The notes: generated by a model not told the origin, from the letters alone. DNA of 64,000 nt from Sternotherus odoratus (GCA_032164245.1 JAVMKO010000020.1:8459206-8523205); one strand, 5' to 3'; shown: positions 44,029 to 55,199, counted from the stretch's first letter. Numbers and translations: made by a program.

Positions 44029-44173
44029 GCCAGCCCGCCCGGGTCCCGGCTGCTGGGACCCGGGCGGGAGCCATCAGCCAGCCTGCCCGGGTCCCGGCTG
44101 CTGACAGCTCCCGCCCGGGTCCCAGCAGCCGGGACCCGGGTGGGCTGACTCATGGCTCCCGGCTGCCGTGATA

Positions 44174-44332
44174 AGTAAAACCTCGATATAACGGACTAAT
44201 CCGGGCGAGGGGGTGTCCGTTAAAGCCAAAAGTCCTGTTATTTAATAATTTTTAAAAATTATTAAATAATGGACTTTCGGCTTTAACGGACACCCCCTCG
44301 CCCGAATTAGTCCATTATATCGAGGTTTTACT
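44174..44332. repeat. Near-perfect 80-bp-arm palindrome
   Basis: The left arm 44174-44253 and right arm 44254-44332 are reverse complements, apart from one indel and a few substitutions by hand alignment. They meet at AATTTTTAAAAATT. The right arm is the element's terminal inverted repeat. Confidence 0.9.
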
Positions 44333-44473
44333 GTATTTGCCTAATCTAAGTGTGTATGTGGCCACTCACATCGGCATTTGCCTGCCAGTTGGTGTGTGTA
44401 TCCATGTACCAAGTGATGTCTTTACTTTGGGAATATCAGGAAATGGAATTTTAGTACAGTTGGATGTAATAGT

Positions 44474-45845
44474 CGTGACATTGCACCCCATATTCCTCAG
44501 AGAGAGCTTGTTATAATATGATTATGGCATAACTAGAATGTATTTTATGCAAGACGGTCATGTGAGATAGCATTGGAAGGTTTGATTTACTGAAAATGAT
44601 TGTTCTATTTGTAGGCATGTATCATTTTTGTATCTGAAATTAGGAATATTGTCTATCTATCTATTACAAATTTAAGATTAGCAGCCGTGTTAGTCTGTAT
44701 CCGTAAATAAGACAAGGAAGACTTGTAGCACCTTAGAGACTAACCAGTTGATTTCAGCATTTATTCATCAAATAAACTGGTTAGTCTCTAAGGTGCTACA
44801 AAGTCTTCCTCGTCTTATCTATTACAAATATGTTTACACCTGGGGACCATGGACTAGACAGAATGCAATCAGTCTAGATTGTTGGCAGGAAAAAGGCCAT
44901 TAGGAAGAACAGTAGGTCTTAGAAGATGCTAATCTGTCACAGGAAAGCCTTCCTGGGGTTGCTGCAAACAGCCTTTGAGGTCATGTGATCAAGTCACTGG
45001 ATACTGGACTCCATGAATAATACCAGTACTTTTCCACTGACCATGGATGGGAATCAAACTGGAAAACAAAGGATTCCCACCATATGTAAAACCTATTTAA
45101 GGCAGGGGAGTGAAATAATCAGGGTTTGTTCTTTACTGAATCCCTGTCTAAGATGATTGCTGTAAACATCTAAGAAACAAAAACTGGACGAGGGGAGAAG
45201 GACTGAACCCAGGCTGGAAGGTTGTCTAGCCTGTGAATGAAATATCTGAAGGTTTAAACTGCAGGCAAGTGCAACTGGCCCGCAAGAATCTCTGCAATCT
45301 GCCTAAAACAACATTTAAGGTGAGGAATTACTACTTGTAGCCCGTACCTGTCTTTAGTCTTTTAAGTTTAAATTGTGTTTGTTTTATTTGCTGGGTAATA
45401 TGCTTTGATCTGTTTGCTACCCCTTACAATCACTTAAAATCTATCTTTTGTAGTTAACAAACTTGGTTTTATTTTGTCTAAACCCGTGTGTGGAATTATA
45501 ATTTGGGGGCAGAAAACCATGCCTATCCTTTTCCATATTGAGTCAGGAGGCGAATTCCAATATGCGTATGTTGTAGAGTTCTCTGTGTGGTGTAAGATGG
45601 TACAATTTTGGATTTATCCTCTAGAGATAGGGGTGCACTTGAGTACTGGGCAATTCCCCAGCTGAGCCTTCCCACACAGCTGATTTCCGCATAGGTGGGT
45701 ATATGCAGCTGGGGGATCCCTCCCTGTATGTGTGCTGGAGTGGGCTTGAGAGCCTGTCACAGCAGTGCAGTTGTAAAGGGAGCCCAGGCTGGTGGGCTCA
45801 GGGATACCCCAGTTGCAAATGGCTCCCTGGGGGGAACCCATCACA
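44474..45845 (+). mobile_element. Solo LTR-like retroelement remnant, split by a Penelope insertion
   Basis: The terminal pairs are (C/T)GTGACATTG at the left and CCCATCACA at the right, compatible with TG...CA ends after one T-to-C change. Flanks share ATAGT (44469-44473 and 45846-45850), a 5-bp TSD typical of LTR elements. A TATA-like CTATTTAAGG lies at 45093-45102. A degenerate polyadenylation-type region (GTTAACAAAC) lies near 45453. It encodes no protein. The Penelope piece at 44672-44815 must have arrived later. Confidence 0.65.
44672..44815 (-). mobile_element. Short Penelope-like copy with 14-bp TSD and foldback
   Basis: This 144-bp insertion is flanked by exact 14-bp repeats TATCTATTACAAAT at 44658-44671 and 44816-44829. 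It begins with AGATTAGCAGCCGTGTTAGT. Its second half, AACTGGTTAGTCTCTAAGGT to GTCTTCCTCGTCTTA, is the inverted complement of its first half, giving a long hairpin. Confidence 0.9.
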
Positions 45846-45851
45846 ATAGTC

Positions 45852-46049
45852 TCTCATAGGCGTGAGGCCAAATTCACCTTGGCGGTAACTCCATTGAAAT
45901 CAGCTGTGTTACAAATTTGGCCATTGAAAATAAGTTGAACTCAACGCAGTGTTCCCTGAGTACAGCCCTCCTACAAATTAGAATTCAGGACCATCTTAAC
46001 TCGCTCGTAATAGAATCCTGTCGGTACCGGCGGTCAATGAGTTGAATAA
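45852..46049. other. Unannotated stretch
   Basis: It includes a CCATTGAAATCAGCTGTGTT piece of the recurrent module. Confidence 0.4.
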
Positions 46050-46330
46050 ATAAGCAGGCGGTTCACTAACACTTAGCATTTCAATGGTGTTTTGCTGAAG
46101 TAAGCACTTAATGTGATTGTGTTTCAGCTTGATTTAAGATGACAACTTTTGCATTTTCTAAATATTAATTAGCACTGAATTTCTTCTTATTTAAACCGCG
46201 AGGCTGCAAATAGGCAGTGGCATGATTCACTTCTATCTCTTGCCATCTCATCTCATTTGGGGCATTTGAAAGGTAATTTGAAACAATTACCCTTTGTCTC
46301 TTAGCTCTGTTCTTCATTCTTGAAGCTTGC
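46050..46330. promoter_or_regulatory. Candidate conserved non-coding element
   Basis: This repeat-free AT-rich sequence has CTAAATATTAATTAGCACTG near 46158 and GGTAATTTGAAACAATTACC near 46272-46291, which forms an inverted ATTA pair. The minus-strand frame at 46165-46563 crosses it without a domain. Confidence 0.2.
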
Positions 46331-47426
46331 TTTGTTTGCTTGGGAGGCGGGGCGGGGTGGGATTGATCACCACCTGAACCAAATGTACAAATACCCTGAT
46401 TTCTGCAAAGAGTAGGGCGGCTCATTGCAGGATTGGGGCCGTTGGTACACCTGGCAGAGTTCTGCGCTGTATCTATTGTAATTTTGTGTAAATCATCGTC
46501 TTGCTGATTAGATTGTTTTGTTCGGAGGCTGGGAAAGGCCTGATGCCAAAACGCCTTCAGCACAAGCTGTTCGGGTTAAAACCACATGTATACCAAATCA
46601 AATATCCTTGCGCCATGCTGCAGGAACAAACCCTTTATCTTGAGAGCCTGGCCAAACAGAATTATTTAGGTGAGTGGATTACCTGCCAGGTGCATGGATA
46701 CCATAGTAACAAGTATGGTCGCGGTCCTCTGCCAGACCCATGTTCCGGTAGATTGCCAGAGAAATCCATTTCTACGGGGGGATCCTCTCCACTCATGGTG
46801 CATTGGCTCTCTCCTAATGGGAAAGTCTCACAGGGTTTAATAATCATTTATACCTATTGTATGGGGCCTATATTTTTTCAGTGAATCTGAGCATTCCCAC
46901 TTTCGGGAGTCTAACCTGAGCCACTGAAAGAGGCTGGATCAGAGGAGGAAGAGTGCTTAGCATCCAAAATCAGGCCACTTGAGAGCACGTCAGGTCGGAT
47001 GCTGAAAAGCTGAAGCAATCACAATAATCAGTCTATCGTAAAGTGTGCAGCTTTGGGACCATTCTTTTGACTATAATAGAGAATTATATTCCTTCTGTAG
47101 GATGAGTCTAAAAACAGAGAGAGCATCTGATTTTCTGTTAAATTGTGTAGAATAATTTTAGTCATTCCTGTTTTCAACCCCATTAAATTCTACTAGCATG
47201 CTTCTATAATGACCATCCTTGACTGTGCAACCTAGAACCCCATATCTGAAGTACCGGTCCATGGCTGTGTTTTGAGAGCTGCTGTAATTCCCAGTGAAGC
47301 CACTAGCAAAGTGGATCCTTCAGAAACTCCGTACAAGTCGTAATCTTCTTGAACCATGTTTATATTAATCCCTTTCAGATCAAATCCTTTTGTAACCCGT
47401 TTGCATCCATCCATCTATAGCTAATG
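46331..47426. other. Unannotated stretch
   Basis: A 127-codon frame at 46501-46884 (plus) is present with no recognisable domain. No repeat is recognised. Confidence 0.4.
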
Positions 47427-47427
47427 C

Positions 47428-47552
47428 TTTTTAAGGTCAGGCTTGCCAAAGCCCTGGCTGCGATGATTTAGTTGGGGATTGGTCCTGCTTTGAGCAGGGG
47501 GTTGGACTAGATGACCTCCCAAGGTCCCTTCCAACCCTGATATTCTATGATA
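47428..47552 (+). mobile_element. CR1 3' end, sense
   Basis: From TTTTAAGGTCAGGCTTGCC through GAGCAGGGGGTTGGACTAGA to CTGATATTCTATGATAATCC, this is a 5'-truncated CR1 3' UTR with tail. Confidence 0.9.
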
Positions 47553-49074
47553 ATCCTTCCTTGATTCTTATTCAACACTTCTTCTTATGGAATGAGACTT
47601 TTAAATCATTCTGGGGAATTTAGGTGTTCAATTCCCCTTAATTTTAACAGGAAATAGATATCCAAGTGACTTTGTCAGCTTTGAAACCCTTGGTATTTAA
47701 GCGCTCCCCTCAAGTGACACCACTAAAATAGGTCTTTCACCCAACCGGCCACTAGGGATAGATGGGTCTCTTAGCTGGCAGCTAATTGGCTCACTTTCAA
47801 AGGTCCGGAGCGCTCAGGAATCTCTCTGAAGCCAATGGAATCTCTTGTTTTCAGCACCTCAATGTCAGGTCGTCTATTAACCAGTAACTAGAACCTTATG
47901 AATCTATCCCCGGGTCTATGGTCCCTTTTCCACACTCTAGCTATGGCCCTAATTTCACTCCCTTTCTCGTTATTTGGTACATAATGAGGCAACGAATACG
48001 GTATTTCAGCAGTAATGGCTTTTCAGCCAATCTGCTTTGAAACTTATGCCTTTTTATTAAATACTTGATCTGTCCAGACCGCCTCCGAAACCAAAGTGCC
48101 TGTATATCCAGAGAAGGAACGGGTTGTAATCCTAGCAAAAGCCTGTCACCAAGTGGTCATCTAGCTCCCTCTTACAGATATAAAACATTATAAGCCTTGG
48201 AATATCTTGTGTTTCAGGGGTTTATTTTTAGCTCTGTACTCTGAATGTGGCATTGGCCACCTGTCAGAGAACAGCAGGGTTAATACAGCGCTTGGTAGCG
48301 CTTTCCCATCTGTTCTGGTTTCTGTCCAAACATGGAGTTCTGCGAGCGCTCTCTCTAGGAGAGTTTTGAGATATCCGGTTTGTAGTGTTCTGATAGAATC
48401 AGGCTGGTTTCACTTGAAAAGCCCACTGTGCCTAGCAGGAGAGGATAGAAATTGCTTGGAGACAAAGGTGATTGGAAAGTGGAGACTTTGTTACCTTTTT
48501 TCAGACATTGGTTTTAGTTCAATTCATTTTGAAATTAGGGGTTGGAGCCTATGGAGTGGTGGTACAGGAACATGGGGTTAGCTGAGGCGTTGATATTCTG
48601 GCTAATGATTAATTAGAAGAGGTATGCCCCTGTGATTTGGGTTTTTCCCTTCAGGGTCTGATTGTTTTTTTTCCATGTGGCTCTCTTCACCAAATCACCA
48701 AAACTTTTCAAGTCCTGCCAGAGGCTGACAGCAGCAAGTTATCAGCAGAGCCAGGAGGGGAGGAGGGGTAAAGCCCTTATATTGGGAAGGGGAATCTATC
48801 TTAAGAACCCCTTTCATAGGGATTTTTTTTTCACTCACACTCACACACTCTGAAGACTGCTGGGTCAGGTAGCTTAAGCTGCTTCACTAAAGTAGTAGTG
48901 CACCCGCAAAAACCCTTTGACTCGAACGAATGCGTTTCAGTGATTGAGCAAACGAGAGAGAGGGCACTGCTAGTCCTTTACCCGCCTTCTGCTCCGGTTG
49001 GACAAGACTTGCTTGCTCACTAGCGCTAATGCAAAAGGTTTAACTCCCACCATTCCAAAGGCAACTTGGCCTTC
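47553..49074. other. Unannotated stretch
   Basis: A 124-codon frame at 48207-48581 has no domain. A short CA-rich run lies at 48834-48850. No repeat is recognised. Confidence 0.4.
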
Positions 49075-49320
49075 TGACGAGGGCACTAGACTGGGAGTGA
49101 GGGGACCTGGGTTTTGATTCCCAACTCTGCCACTGATTTGCTACAAGACCTTGGGAAAATCACTTCCCCTTTCATGCTTCTCTTTCCCCTTTGTTCTTAT
49201 TGATTTAAATGTTATGCTCTTTGGGAACAGGGCTGTCTCACTGTGTGCTTATAGCACTGGGCACAAAGGGCCCCAACTGAGTTAGGGACCTGGCAGGTGC
49301 TATAATAATATAAAGCTACT
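49075..49320 (+). repeat. MIR-like SINE with L2-type end
   Basis: The sense order is GAGGGCACTAGACTGGGAGT, GTTTTGATTCCCAACTCTGC, AGACCTTGGGAAAATCACTT, GCTTATAGCACTGGGCACAA, and a terminal GTGCTATAATAATA. Confidence 0.75.
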
Positions 49321-49387
49321 CGTCCATGTATTACCATTAGGGTAGGCATTAGGTCTGAGCATACAGAGCCTAGTATCACCTTCTGTG

Positions 49388-49580
49388 CCCACTCTGGGGC
49401 CAGATTTACAAAGGTATTTAGGTGCCTAAAGATGCAAATAGCTGCATAGGCACTTCTGCAAAGGCCACTAGGAGCCTAACTCCCATTGACTTCCATGGGC
49501 GTTAGGTGTCTAACTCAGATGCCTTTGTAAGTCCCACTAGGTGCCTATCTGTATCTTCAGGTGCCTAAATACTTCCATAC
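49388..49580. repeat. TAGGTGCCTAA-type foldback module
   Basis: GGTATTTAGGTGCCTAAAG, CTAACTCCCATTGACTTCCA and CACTAGGTGCCTATCTG alternate in orientation, as in 33175-33425. The left end CCAGATTTACAAAGG resembles the large foldback termini. Confidence 0.5.
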
Positions 49581-50203
49581 AGGTGGCCCTTGGTTCTCCC
49601 TGGTTTCTCCTTGGTTTGTTCTTGTGCACACAAGCAATTATCTGGTCCACAACACATTGGCCATGGTTTATACACATCAGAGTTTTTTCCATTGTAATCT
49701 TTTTTTCCACAGGGTTTGTTTTCCTCTGCGCTCCCAGGATATATTGTTTCATAGTCTATTTTTAAATTCTCCACTGTGGTGTCTTTCTCCTCTGCAAGTT
49801 TTGTTATTGAGTATCACTTAGGAACAGTTGGTGCTGAAGGGTGACTGCTTTTTGTTTTACCTCCCTTCTCTGTTCTGTCAACATCAACTGTATTCACTGC
49901 TGGATGAATAACAGGGACCAAACATCCAATAATAGACTTGGTGTCCTGACAACATCACCGAGGGGCTAAGCAGTCCTGATATTTCACCGCTGTCCCTTGA
50001 TCTTGGTCACTCTTCTTCCTGATCCGTTTGGAAAACCCTTGTGGCGTCCGCCAGTTCAATCGACCGGAGGCAGGGAGGAAAAAGACCAGCACAAGATTTC
50101 TAAAGCAGCCAGCAACTGGGAAGCAAAGAAGCAGCCTGGCATTTAAAGAAAAAGATCACTGTCTTTTCGGCCTCTCCATTGGATGTTGGTGAAGTCAGGG
50201 AAT
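49581..50203. other. Unannotated stretch
   Basis: No gene or repeat is recognised. The frames at 49537-49821 lack domains. Confidence 0.4.
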
Positions 50204-50283
50204 CAGATCCTCAAAGGTATTTCTGTGCCTAACTGCCGTTGCAATCTATGTGAGTTAAGTGCCTAAATACTTTTGAGTATCTG
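50204..50283. mobile_element. 80-bp foldback MITE
   Basis: The arms CAGATCCTCAAAGGTATTTC and (reversed) CAGATACTCAAAAGTATTTA extend about 31 bp each and include GCCTAACT/GCACTTAACT. It is almost entirely stem. The TSD is not resolved. Confidence 0.6.
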
Positions 50284-50300
50284 GGCCTCAGCATCCATTA

Positions 50301-50357
50301 GAATCCTAGAATATCAGGGTTGGAAGGGACCTCTGGAGGTCATCTAGTCCAACCCCT
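50301..50357 (-). mobile_element. Very short CR1 3' end
   Basis: GAATCCTAGAATATCAGGGT through TCATCTAGTCCAACCCCT is the CR1 3' UTR terminus in antisense, only about 57 bp long. Confidence 0.85.
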
Positions 50358-50820
50358 CTGAATTGACTTTCAGTGGGAGACGGACATCTTAATTGCTCTT
50401 TGTGCCTTTGAAAATCTACCCTAAAAGGTTAGTGTTAAGCTCAAGTCCCCCGTTCTTTTATTTGAAGAAGGTCCCTTTAAAAGATGACTCGAACGCTGTC
50501 TATAAACACCTACACGGTGAGATGATTCCCGGTAGCCGAAGGCTTTTTAATCAACCGGACACAGCCATAACAAGATCCAGCGGTTGGATGCTCAAGCTAA
50601 ACAAGCTCCGGTTAGGAAATTTAAGTTCAGATTTTGAATCATGCGGGTGATTAACCATGGGAACAGCTTACCCAGGGATGAGGTGGATTCTCTGTCCCTT
50701 GAAATCTTTTAAATCAAGAACTGATGACTTTCTAAAAGAGATGTTTTAGCTCCACCCTGGGCTTGATTCAGGTGTCATTTGGTGCAATTTTATGGCTTGT
50801 TCATTCATAAATTAATTGAT
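50358..50820. other. Unannotated stretch
   Basis: The part at about 50630-50760 (ACCATGGGAACAGCTTACCC, GGGCTTGATTCAGG) may be a diverged CR1 3' remnant in sense orientation. It is too weak to call. Confidence 0.35.
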
Positions 50821-50868
50821 TTTGAAGGCCAGAAGGGACAGTTCTGATCTCGTGAATTACAAAGCCAC
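50821..50868 (-). mobile_element. Short CR1 fragment of the diverged subfamily
   Basis: GAAGGCCAGAAGGGACAGTT and ATTACAAAGCCA resemble the antisense CR1 3' end of an older subfamily. Confidence 0.4.
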
Positions 50869-52559
50869 GCCCACTCTCTTTGAAATCCTTACCGTTTATT
50901 TGTCGCCTGATGTGCTGGGGTCCCACTGAGCCCGCCTGTATCACCAGCCTGGGTTCCCCTTACTCTGTGCTGCAGTGACAGGCTCGCTAGCCCCCTTCCA
51001 GCAAACACCCAGGTAGGGACACACCCAGCTGTACAATCTCACTCAGCTCTCTGGGGGAGGACTCCTCTTGGGAAATCGCCCACCATTTTGGTGCACACAC
51101 TCTCTGGAGTGCAAACCCAAAATGATCTTGTCTTGCGCCGCATAGATATGTATACAGCATAAGCTCTTGAAATTCACTCCCTCCCTCAATGTGGTGGAAG
51201 ATACATAGGCAATCCTTCTAACTTCAGATATGGAAATATACATGCATCCAATTTGGATAAGCACATTCAGTAAATCATAACCTTTCCAATGATGCCTCAT
51301 ATTATAAAACTCATCTTAGTTAGGCTAAATTCATATAGCAATATTTCTATGAAGAATATGGGGCGTAATGTCACACCATGCTTTCACCATCCATTGCTGA
51401 ACAACCTGAAATGTTAGCTATTACCTTCCTCATCACCGTCACCTTCCTCATCTTCACCAGTGGCCCTCATTCTGGCCCCTCCTAAGGGCTCTCTCTCCTA
51501 CTACCCCCAGGCGGTTTTATATGTTAAGCCAAGATTACCAGGTCTGATGCATATTCAGTAGTGGTTTCTCCCCTCTTCCTGATTTGTATTTCCTCCCCTT
51601 ACCAATGTTAAGGTGCCTTTCTTCTGTAGGTTAGTGTATTTGATTTCACCCCATCATCATATACATCAATTCGTTGCCATGTCACTCTTGCGGTCGGACG
51701 TTCCGTCCGAAACCTTCCAGAAGCTGATGTCAGTTCATGTTCTGTGGTTGGCCGATGTCATGATGGGCAAAATTCCACCCTACACTCTACTTCTAGCTCC
51801 CCAAAACTTAGGAAGTACCTAATTGTATCTATGCCAAAGTTTGTAGGTCTCAAACCTCATGCTAATTGCTGGAGCCAATGTCTTACACTTACAGGATACA
51901 CGCCTGTAGGTTCCTTGCATTACTGCTGAATATAGTCAAGTAGAGGTAAAACCATTGGGCTACAGTGTTATACAGGATTAATATCAATATTTCCCAGTCC
52001 TGGTTAAGGTACTTACATATGTGCTTAATTTTAAGCATGTGAATAGTGTCCCATTTGAAGACATAGTCCCATAGTCCCATTTGAAGACAGAGACTGATGT
52101 GCTTAAAGTTAAACTTCCTGAATCAGGGGCAGGGCAGAATCTGTTCCTGAAAATATGATTTGACCCTTAAATCTTTTTTGGTTGTAATTTCTCCTCTTTC
52201 TATTGTTCTGACCTAGTCATATAAAATGGCCGGAATCTATTAATATCTTTCAAATGAGTGGCTTCAGGCCAAAGGCTAGCATTTCCCATGAAACAGATGG
52301 AAACAAGGTCTTGTCCCTCAAGTTCACATCTCTAAATTTTTGAGGAAGATCAAATCCTCCAAGGGACGGTGCAGAATTCATACAAGGTCCGCGGATGCAG
52401 CAGTTTGCCTTAGGCTGTTTATTCTAGCAAATATATTTCTACAAGCACATTCTGGCAGTTGGCTCTCTATAGACTCCGTAGTAGAGAAGGGAGTGAAACC
52501 ATAGTAGGCGGCTTCAAATTGACTCTGTTTAAGCACCTCTTTTCTTTTTGAAAAACTAT
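50869..52559. other. Unannotated stretch
   Basis: No gene is supported. A small duplication of CCCATTTGAAGACA occurs at about 52050-52063 and 52077-52090. A GCTTAATTTTAAGCATG palindrome lies near 52023-52039. Confidence 0.4.
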
Positions 52560-52753
52560 TGTACAATTGTGGTCACCTTTCAGAGCGCCACCACCAAGCA
52601 TGCATCACATTTCAGGTTGGCCCAGAATCCCCAGTAGCAGTTTCATCTCATAATCCACCTTGAGTGAGAAACTCTAACCTCCTGAGTAGCTTGTGAGTAA
52701 CTCTGCACACAAGTAAAGTTACTCATGAGTGAACGTTTGCGAGATGGGAGCCT
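52560..52753 (+). repeat. 194-bp perfect direct duplication, copy 1
   Basis: It is identical over 194 bp to 56509-56702. The copy starts TGTACAATTGTGGTCACC and ends GCGAGATGGGAGCCT. The sequences outside it are unrelated. It is non-coding. Its last third (AGTAAAGTTACTCATGAG) resembles a dispersed reptilian module that continues around 52840-52890. Confidence 0.97.
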
Positions 52754-54570
52754 ATGTGACTGTGTGCACATATGTGAAAGTGAAGATGATTGGTCTCTGC
52801 ATGTAGAGCACTCAAATCGGATTGCTTGAATGCATATATTTACTCATGTATGAAGTTACTCAGATATGTGGATGTTTGCGGGATTGGGGCCAGAATTATT
52901 GTATTGCTAGGTATCCACAATGCACCCAAGAAACAGAATGAAGACACTCCCTGCCACAACATTTATAGTCTAAGGCCTCTGGTTTTGCAAACACAGAAGC
53001 GTAGTCTTAATTTAAGCACATGAATGGTCCCATTGAATAAAGTTACACGTGTATAAGTGTTTGCAGGATCAAGGACTTTGAGAAGAAACCGAGAAGCCAG
53101 GGACCCCAAGGAGCAACTTTGCTACAATATTTGTTTTGCGGGGAAGGAGAGACTGTGGAAGTTTACTTTTTAGGTGGGACTTAAACAAAGGAAGGGGATG
53201 GCTTGGAGAATCAGCTGGGAAGGGGATACCATACTGAAGTGGAGGGGGAAAGGGAGTGAGATAAGAGATTAGATAGAGAGCGAGGTCACACACATACTGT
53301 ATATTTTACATACACAATTTGTGTTATCTCGTAATTAATAGTGCTTTATCTTCCCAGCACGCTGCACCATTAATCATTTCAACAGCCCAACACAGTAGAT
53401 ATTTACTCCTAAACATAAAATAATGATGATAGGTGATTACTAGAGCTGGTTGAAATCTTTTAGCTGTTTTATCTGTGGTTTGATGCCATTGGGCACAATT
53501 CCTCATGGTCTGACAGACCACAAGACTTTGTAAAAGCCTCGCATGGTTACTGCCGATGTAGCTTAGTAAAGTGGTAATGGGGCAGTGAGCAGTTACTGGC
53601 TCTTTAAGAAGCTCAAGAAGCGAGGGGCCTGTGACCAGAACACCGGAAGCAAAGTTCCTTGCCCCAGTGAAAGAGGATCCACACTAGGTCCTGCAGCCAC
53701 CAACTCTGTAATTCCACAGATAATAAACTTGTCTGATTTCCCGCTAGAAAAAATGAAATGCTTCTACTCTGGGATCTGCACACCCCGATCACAAACCCCT
53801 CGCCCTGTGCAGGAAATGCAGCTCACCTCCTTGTGCTGTTGCTGTAGCTGTTGTCACTGTCTTTGAGGAGGCTAGAACTGGGGCTATCCATGTTCCCCTG
53901 ACCTCTTTTTGACCTGGTTTTCTCAAGCCAGGGGAAAGAACCACAGCTCTTTGGGAGATGTGCAGAGAGCAACATGCCCCCAGCTAGCGCATGATGTTGG
54001 TTGCAATACTGGCTCTGGAAATCCACATAATTTCTCAGTACAGCCAATCTAACCCTTGCCAGGTCTGTAGCAACTGGATCTTTATGTACCAGCACTTGCC
54101 TGTTGTGTTGAACAGTGGAATGATTTGGCAACAGGTCTATAAGGGAATAGCACAAGACTTCCCCCAATCCTTTATTTGTGAAGCCTTCATATGAGCTCGA
54201 GTTCATTATCAGTAGGTCAGAGGAAAATTCTAGCTGCTTTGTGGTGCTGACCTAGATTTTTTTTTAAAAGAAATTGCCTTCCTCTCGTGGCTTTTTTGTT
54301 CTCACTTTGCAAACAGAGAATCTGGCAGCCATGTTTTCAGAAGTGTTCTCTGACTTGATGTGCTTGACTTAAGAGCCCCTGTAGTCCAGACCTTCATGGG
54401 TGCTGAGCAATCAAAGCTCCCATTGGCTTGAAATTTTTTTCCTTGCATATCTGGAAATCAGGTGGGCGTGCACAAAAAACGCTATTTAAAATCCAACATC
54501 CTGCTTGAACATTTTGGTGTAAAGCATTTGCCCCAAACGACCCAGCAGCAGGAATATCATGCAGAAGTCC
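52754..54570. other. Unannotated stretch
   Basis: A weak MIR-like piece lies at 52905-52980. A 127-codon minus-strand frame (53823-54206) and a 93-codon plus-strand frame (53585-53866) overlap partly and have no recognisable domain. Confidence 0.4.
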
Positions 54571-54832
54571 AGAATCAGAGAGGTAGCCGTGTTAGTCTGG
54601 AATAGCAGAGGAAACAAAATCCTGTGGCACCTTAAAGACTAACTATAAAGTTTTGAAGCATGAGCTTTCGTGGGCTAATACCCACTTCGTCGGATGCAAG
54701 CAGTGGAAATGTTTAGAGGCAGGTCTGGGAAAGTAGGTAAGAACCAGGTGGGAGGTGAAAAGGTTAGTCCAAATAAGCTGAACCAGTTTGTTATCTCCGA
54801 TAACAAAGTGTGGAGTGTGGAGATGCAGAAGT
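54571..54832 (-). mobile_element. Penelope-like 3' fragment with 12-bp TSD
   Basis: This 262-bp antisense copy begins AGAATCAGAGAGGTAGCCGT and includes GCATGAGCTTTCGTGGGC and ACTTCGTCGGATGCAAGC. It is flanked by exact ATGCAGAAGTCC at 54559-54570 and 54833-54844. It is longer than the other short copies and non-coding. Confidence 0.9.
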
Positions 54833-54930
54833 CCGTTTTCAAATTGGGATGCCTTTCTGAGAGATATGCTTGAAGTCAAGCACAATGCAGCAGTAACTGG
54901 ATGAAATTCCATGGCCCGTCCTTAATAGAA

Positions 54931-54975
54931 GGTCAGACTAGATCTGATGGTCCCTCCTAGCCTTAAAATATTCTG
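54931..54975 (+). mobile_element. Short CR1 3' end, sense
   Basis: GGTCAGACTAGATCTGATGG followed by CCTCCTAGCCTTAAAATATT and TTCTG matches the 3' terminus of a CR1 subfamily. Confidence 0.6.
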
Positions 54976-55199
54976 TCCCAAGCCTCCTCTTTGCTGTATT
55001 AGGTTTAAACTGGTATAAACCTGCATAGAGTTTGTGCGTTTACATGTGACTTACCCAGATATAAGTAAGAGGAGAATCAGGCTTGCAGTCTCCACCTTTT
55101 ACTCTGGCCTATTAGTGTCTCTTTGCCACAGGTGTCTGAAGCAATGACAACTTGGAAGTAAGGATTAAAAAAATAAAATAAAACCTTTCTTGTTTTCAG

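Larger units (their letters stand above)
43685..44333. mobile_element. Tigger-like foldback element with GC-rich tandem array
   Basis: The ends CAGTAAAACCCCGATTTAAC and (reversed) CAGTAAAACCTCGATATAAT are flanked by TA (43683-43684, 44334-44335). The layout has a left end with a 15-bp tandem duplication (43693-43707, 43708-43722). A GC-rich array of about five 40-47-bp units follows at 43796-44028, then a terminal palindrome at 44174-44332. Relative to 10099-10422 it is reversed and larger. The long frames on both strands (43729-44153) are products of the array and not genes. Confidence 0.85.

Noticed and set aside
43729..44153. Proline/arginine-rich frames on both strands
   Set aside because: Produced by the GC-rich tandem array of a Tigger MITE; several frames are open at once.
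46501..46884. 127-codon plus-strand frame
   Set aside because: No domain or splice context and no repeat support; expected by chance in 64 kb.
48207..48581. 124-codon plus-strand frame
   Set aside because: No recognisable domain or signal peptide logic, and no exon-like borders.
52050..52090. Short tandem repeat of CCCATTTGAAGACA as a structured element
   Set aside because: Only two copies of about 14 bp; consistent with simple slippage.
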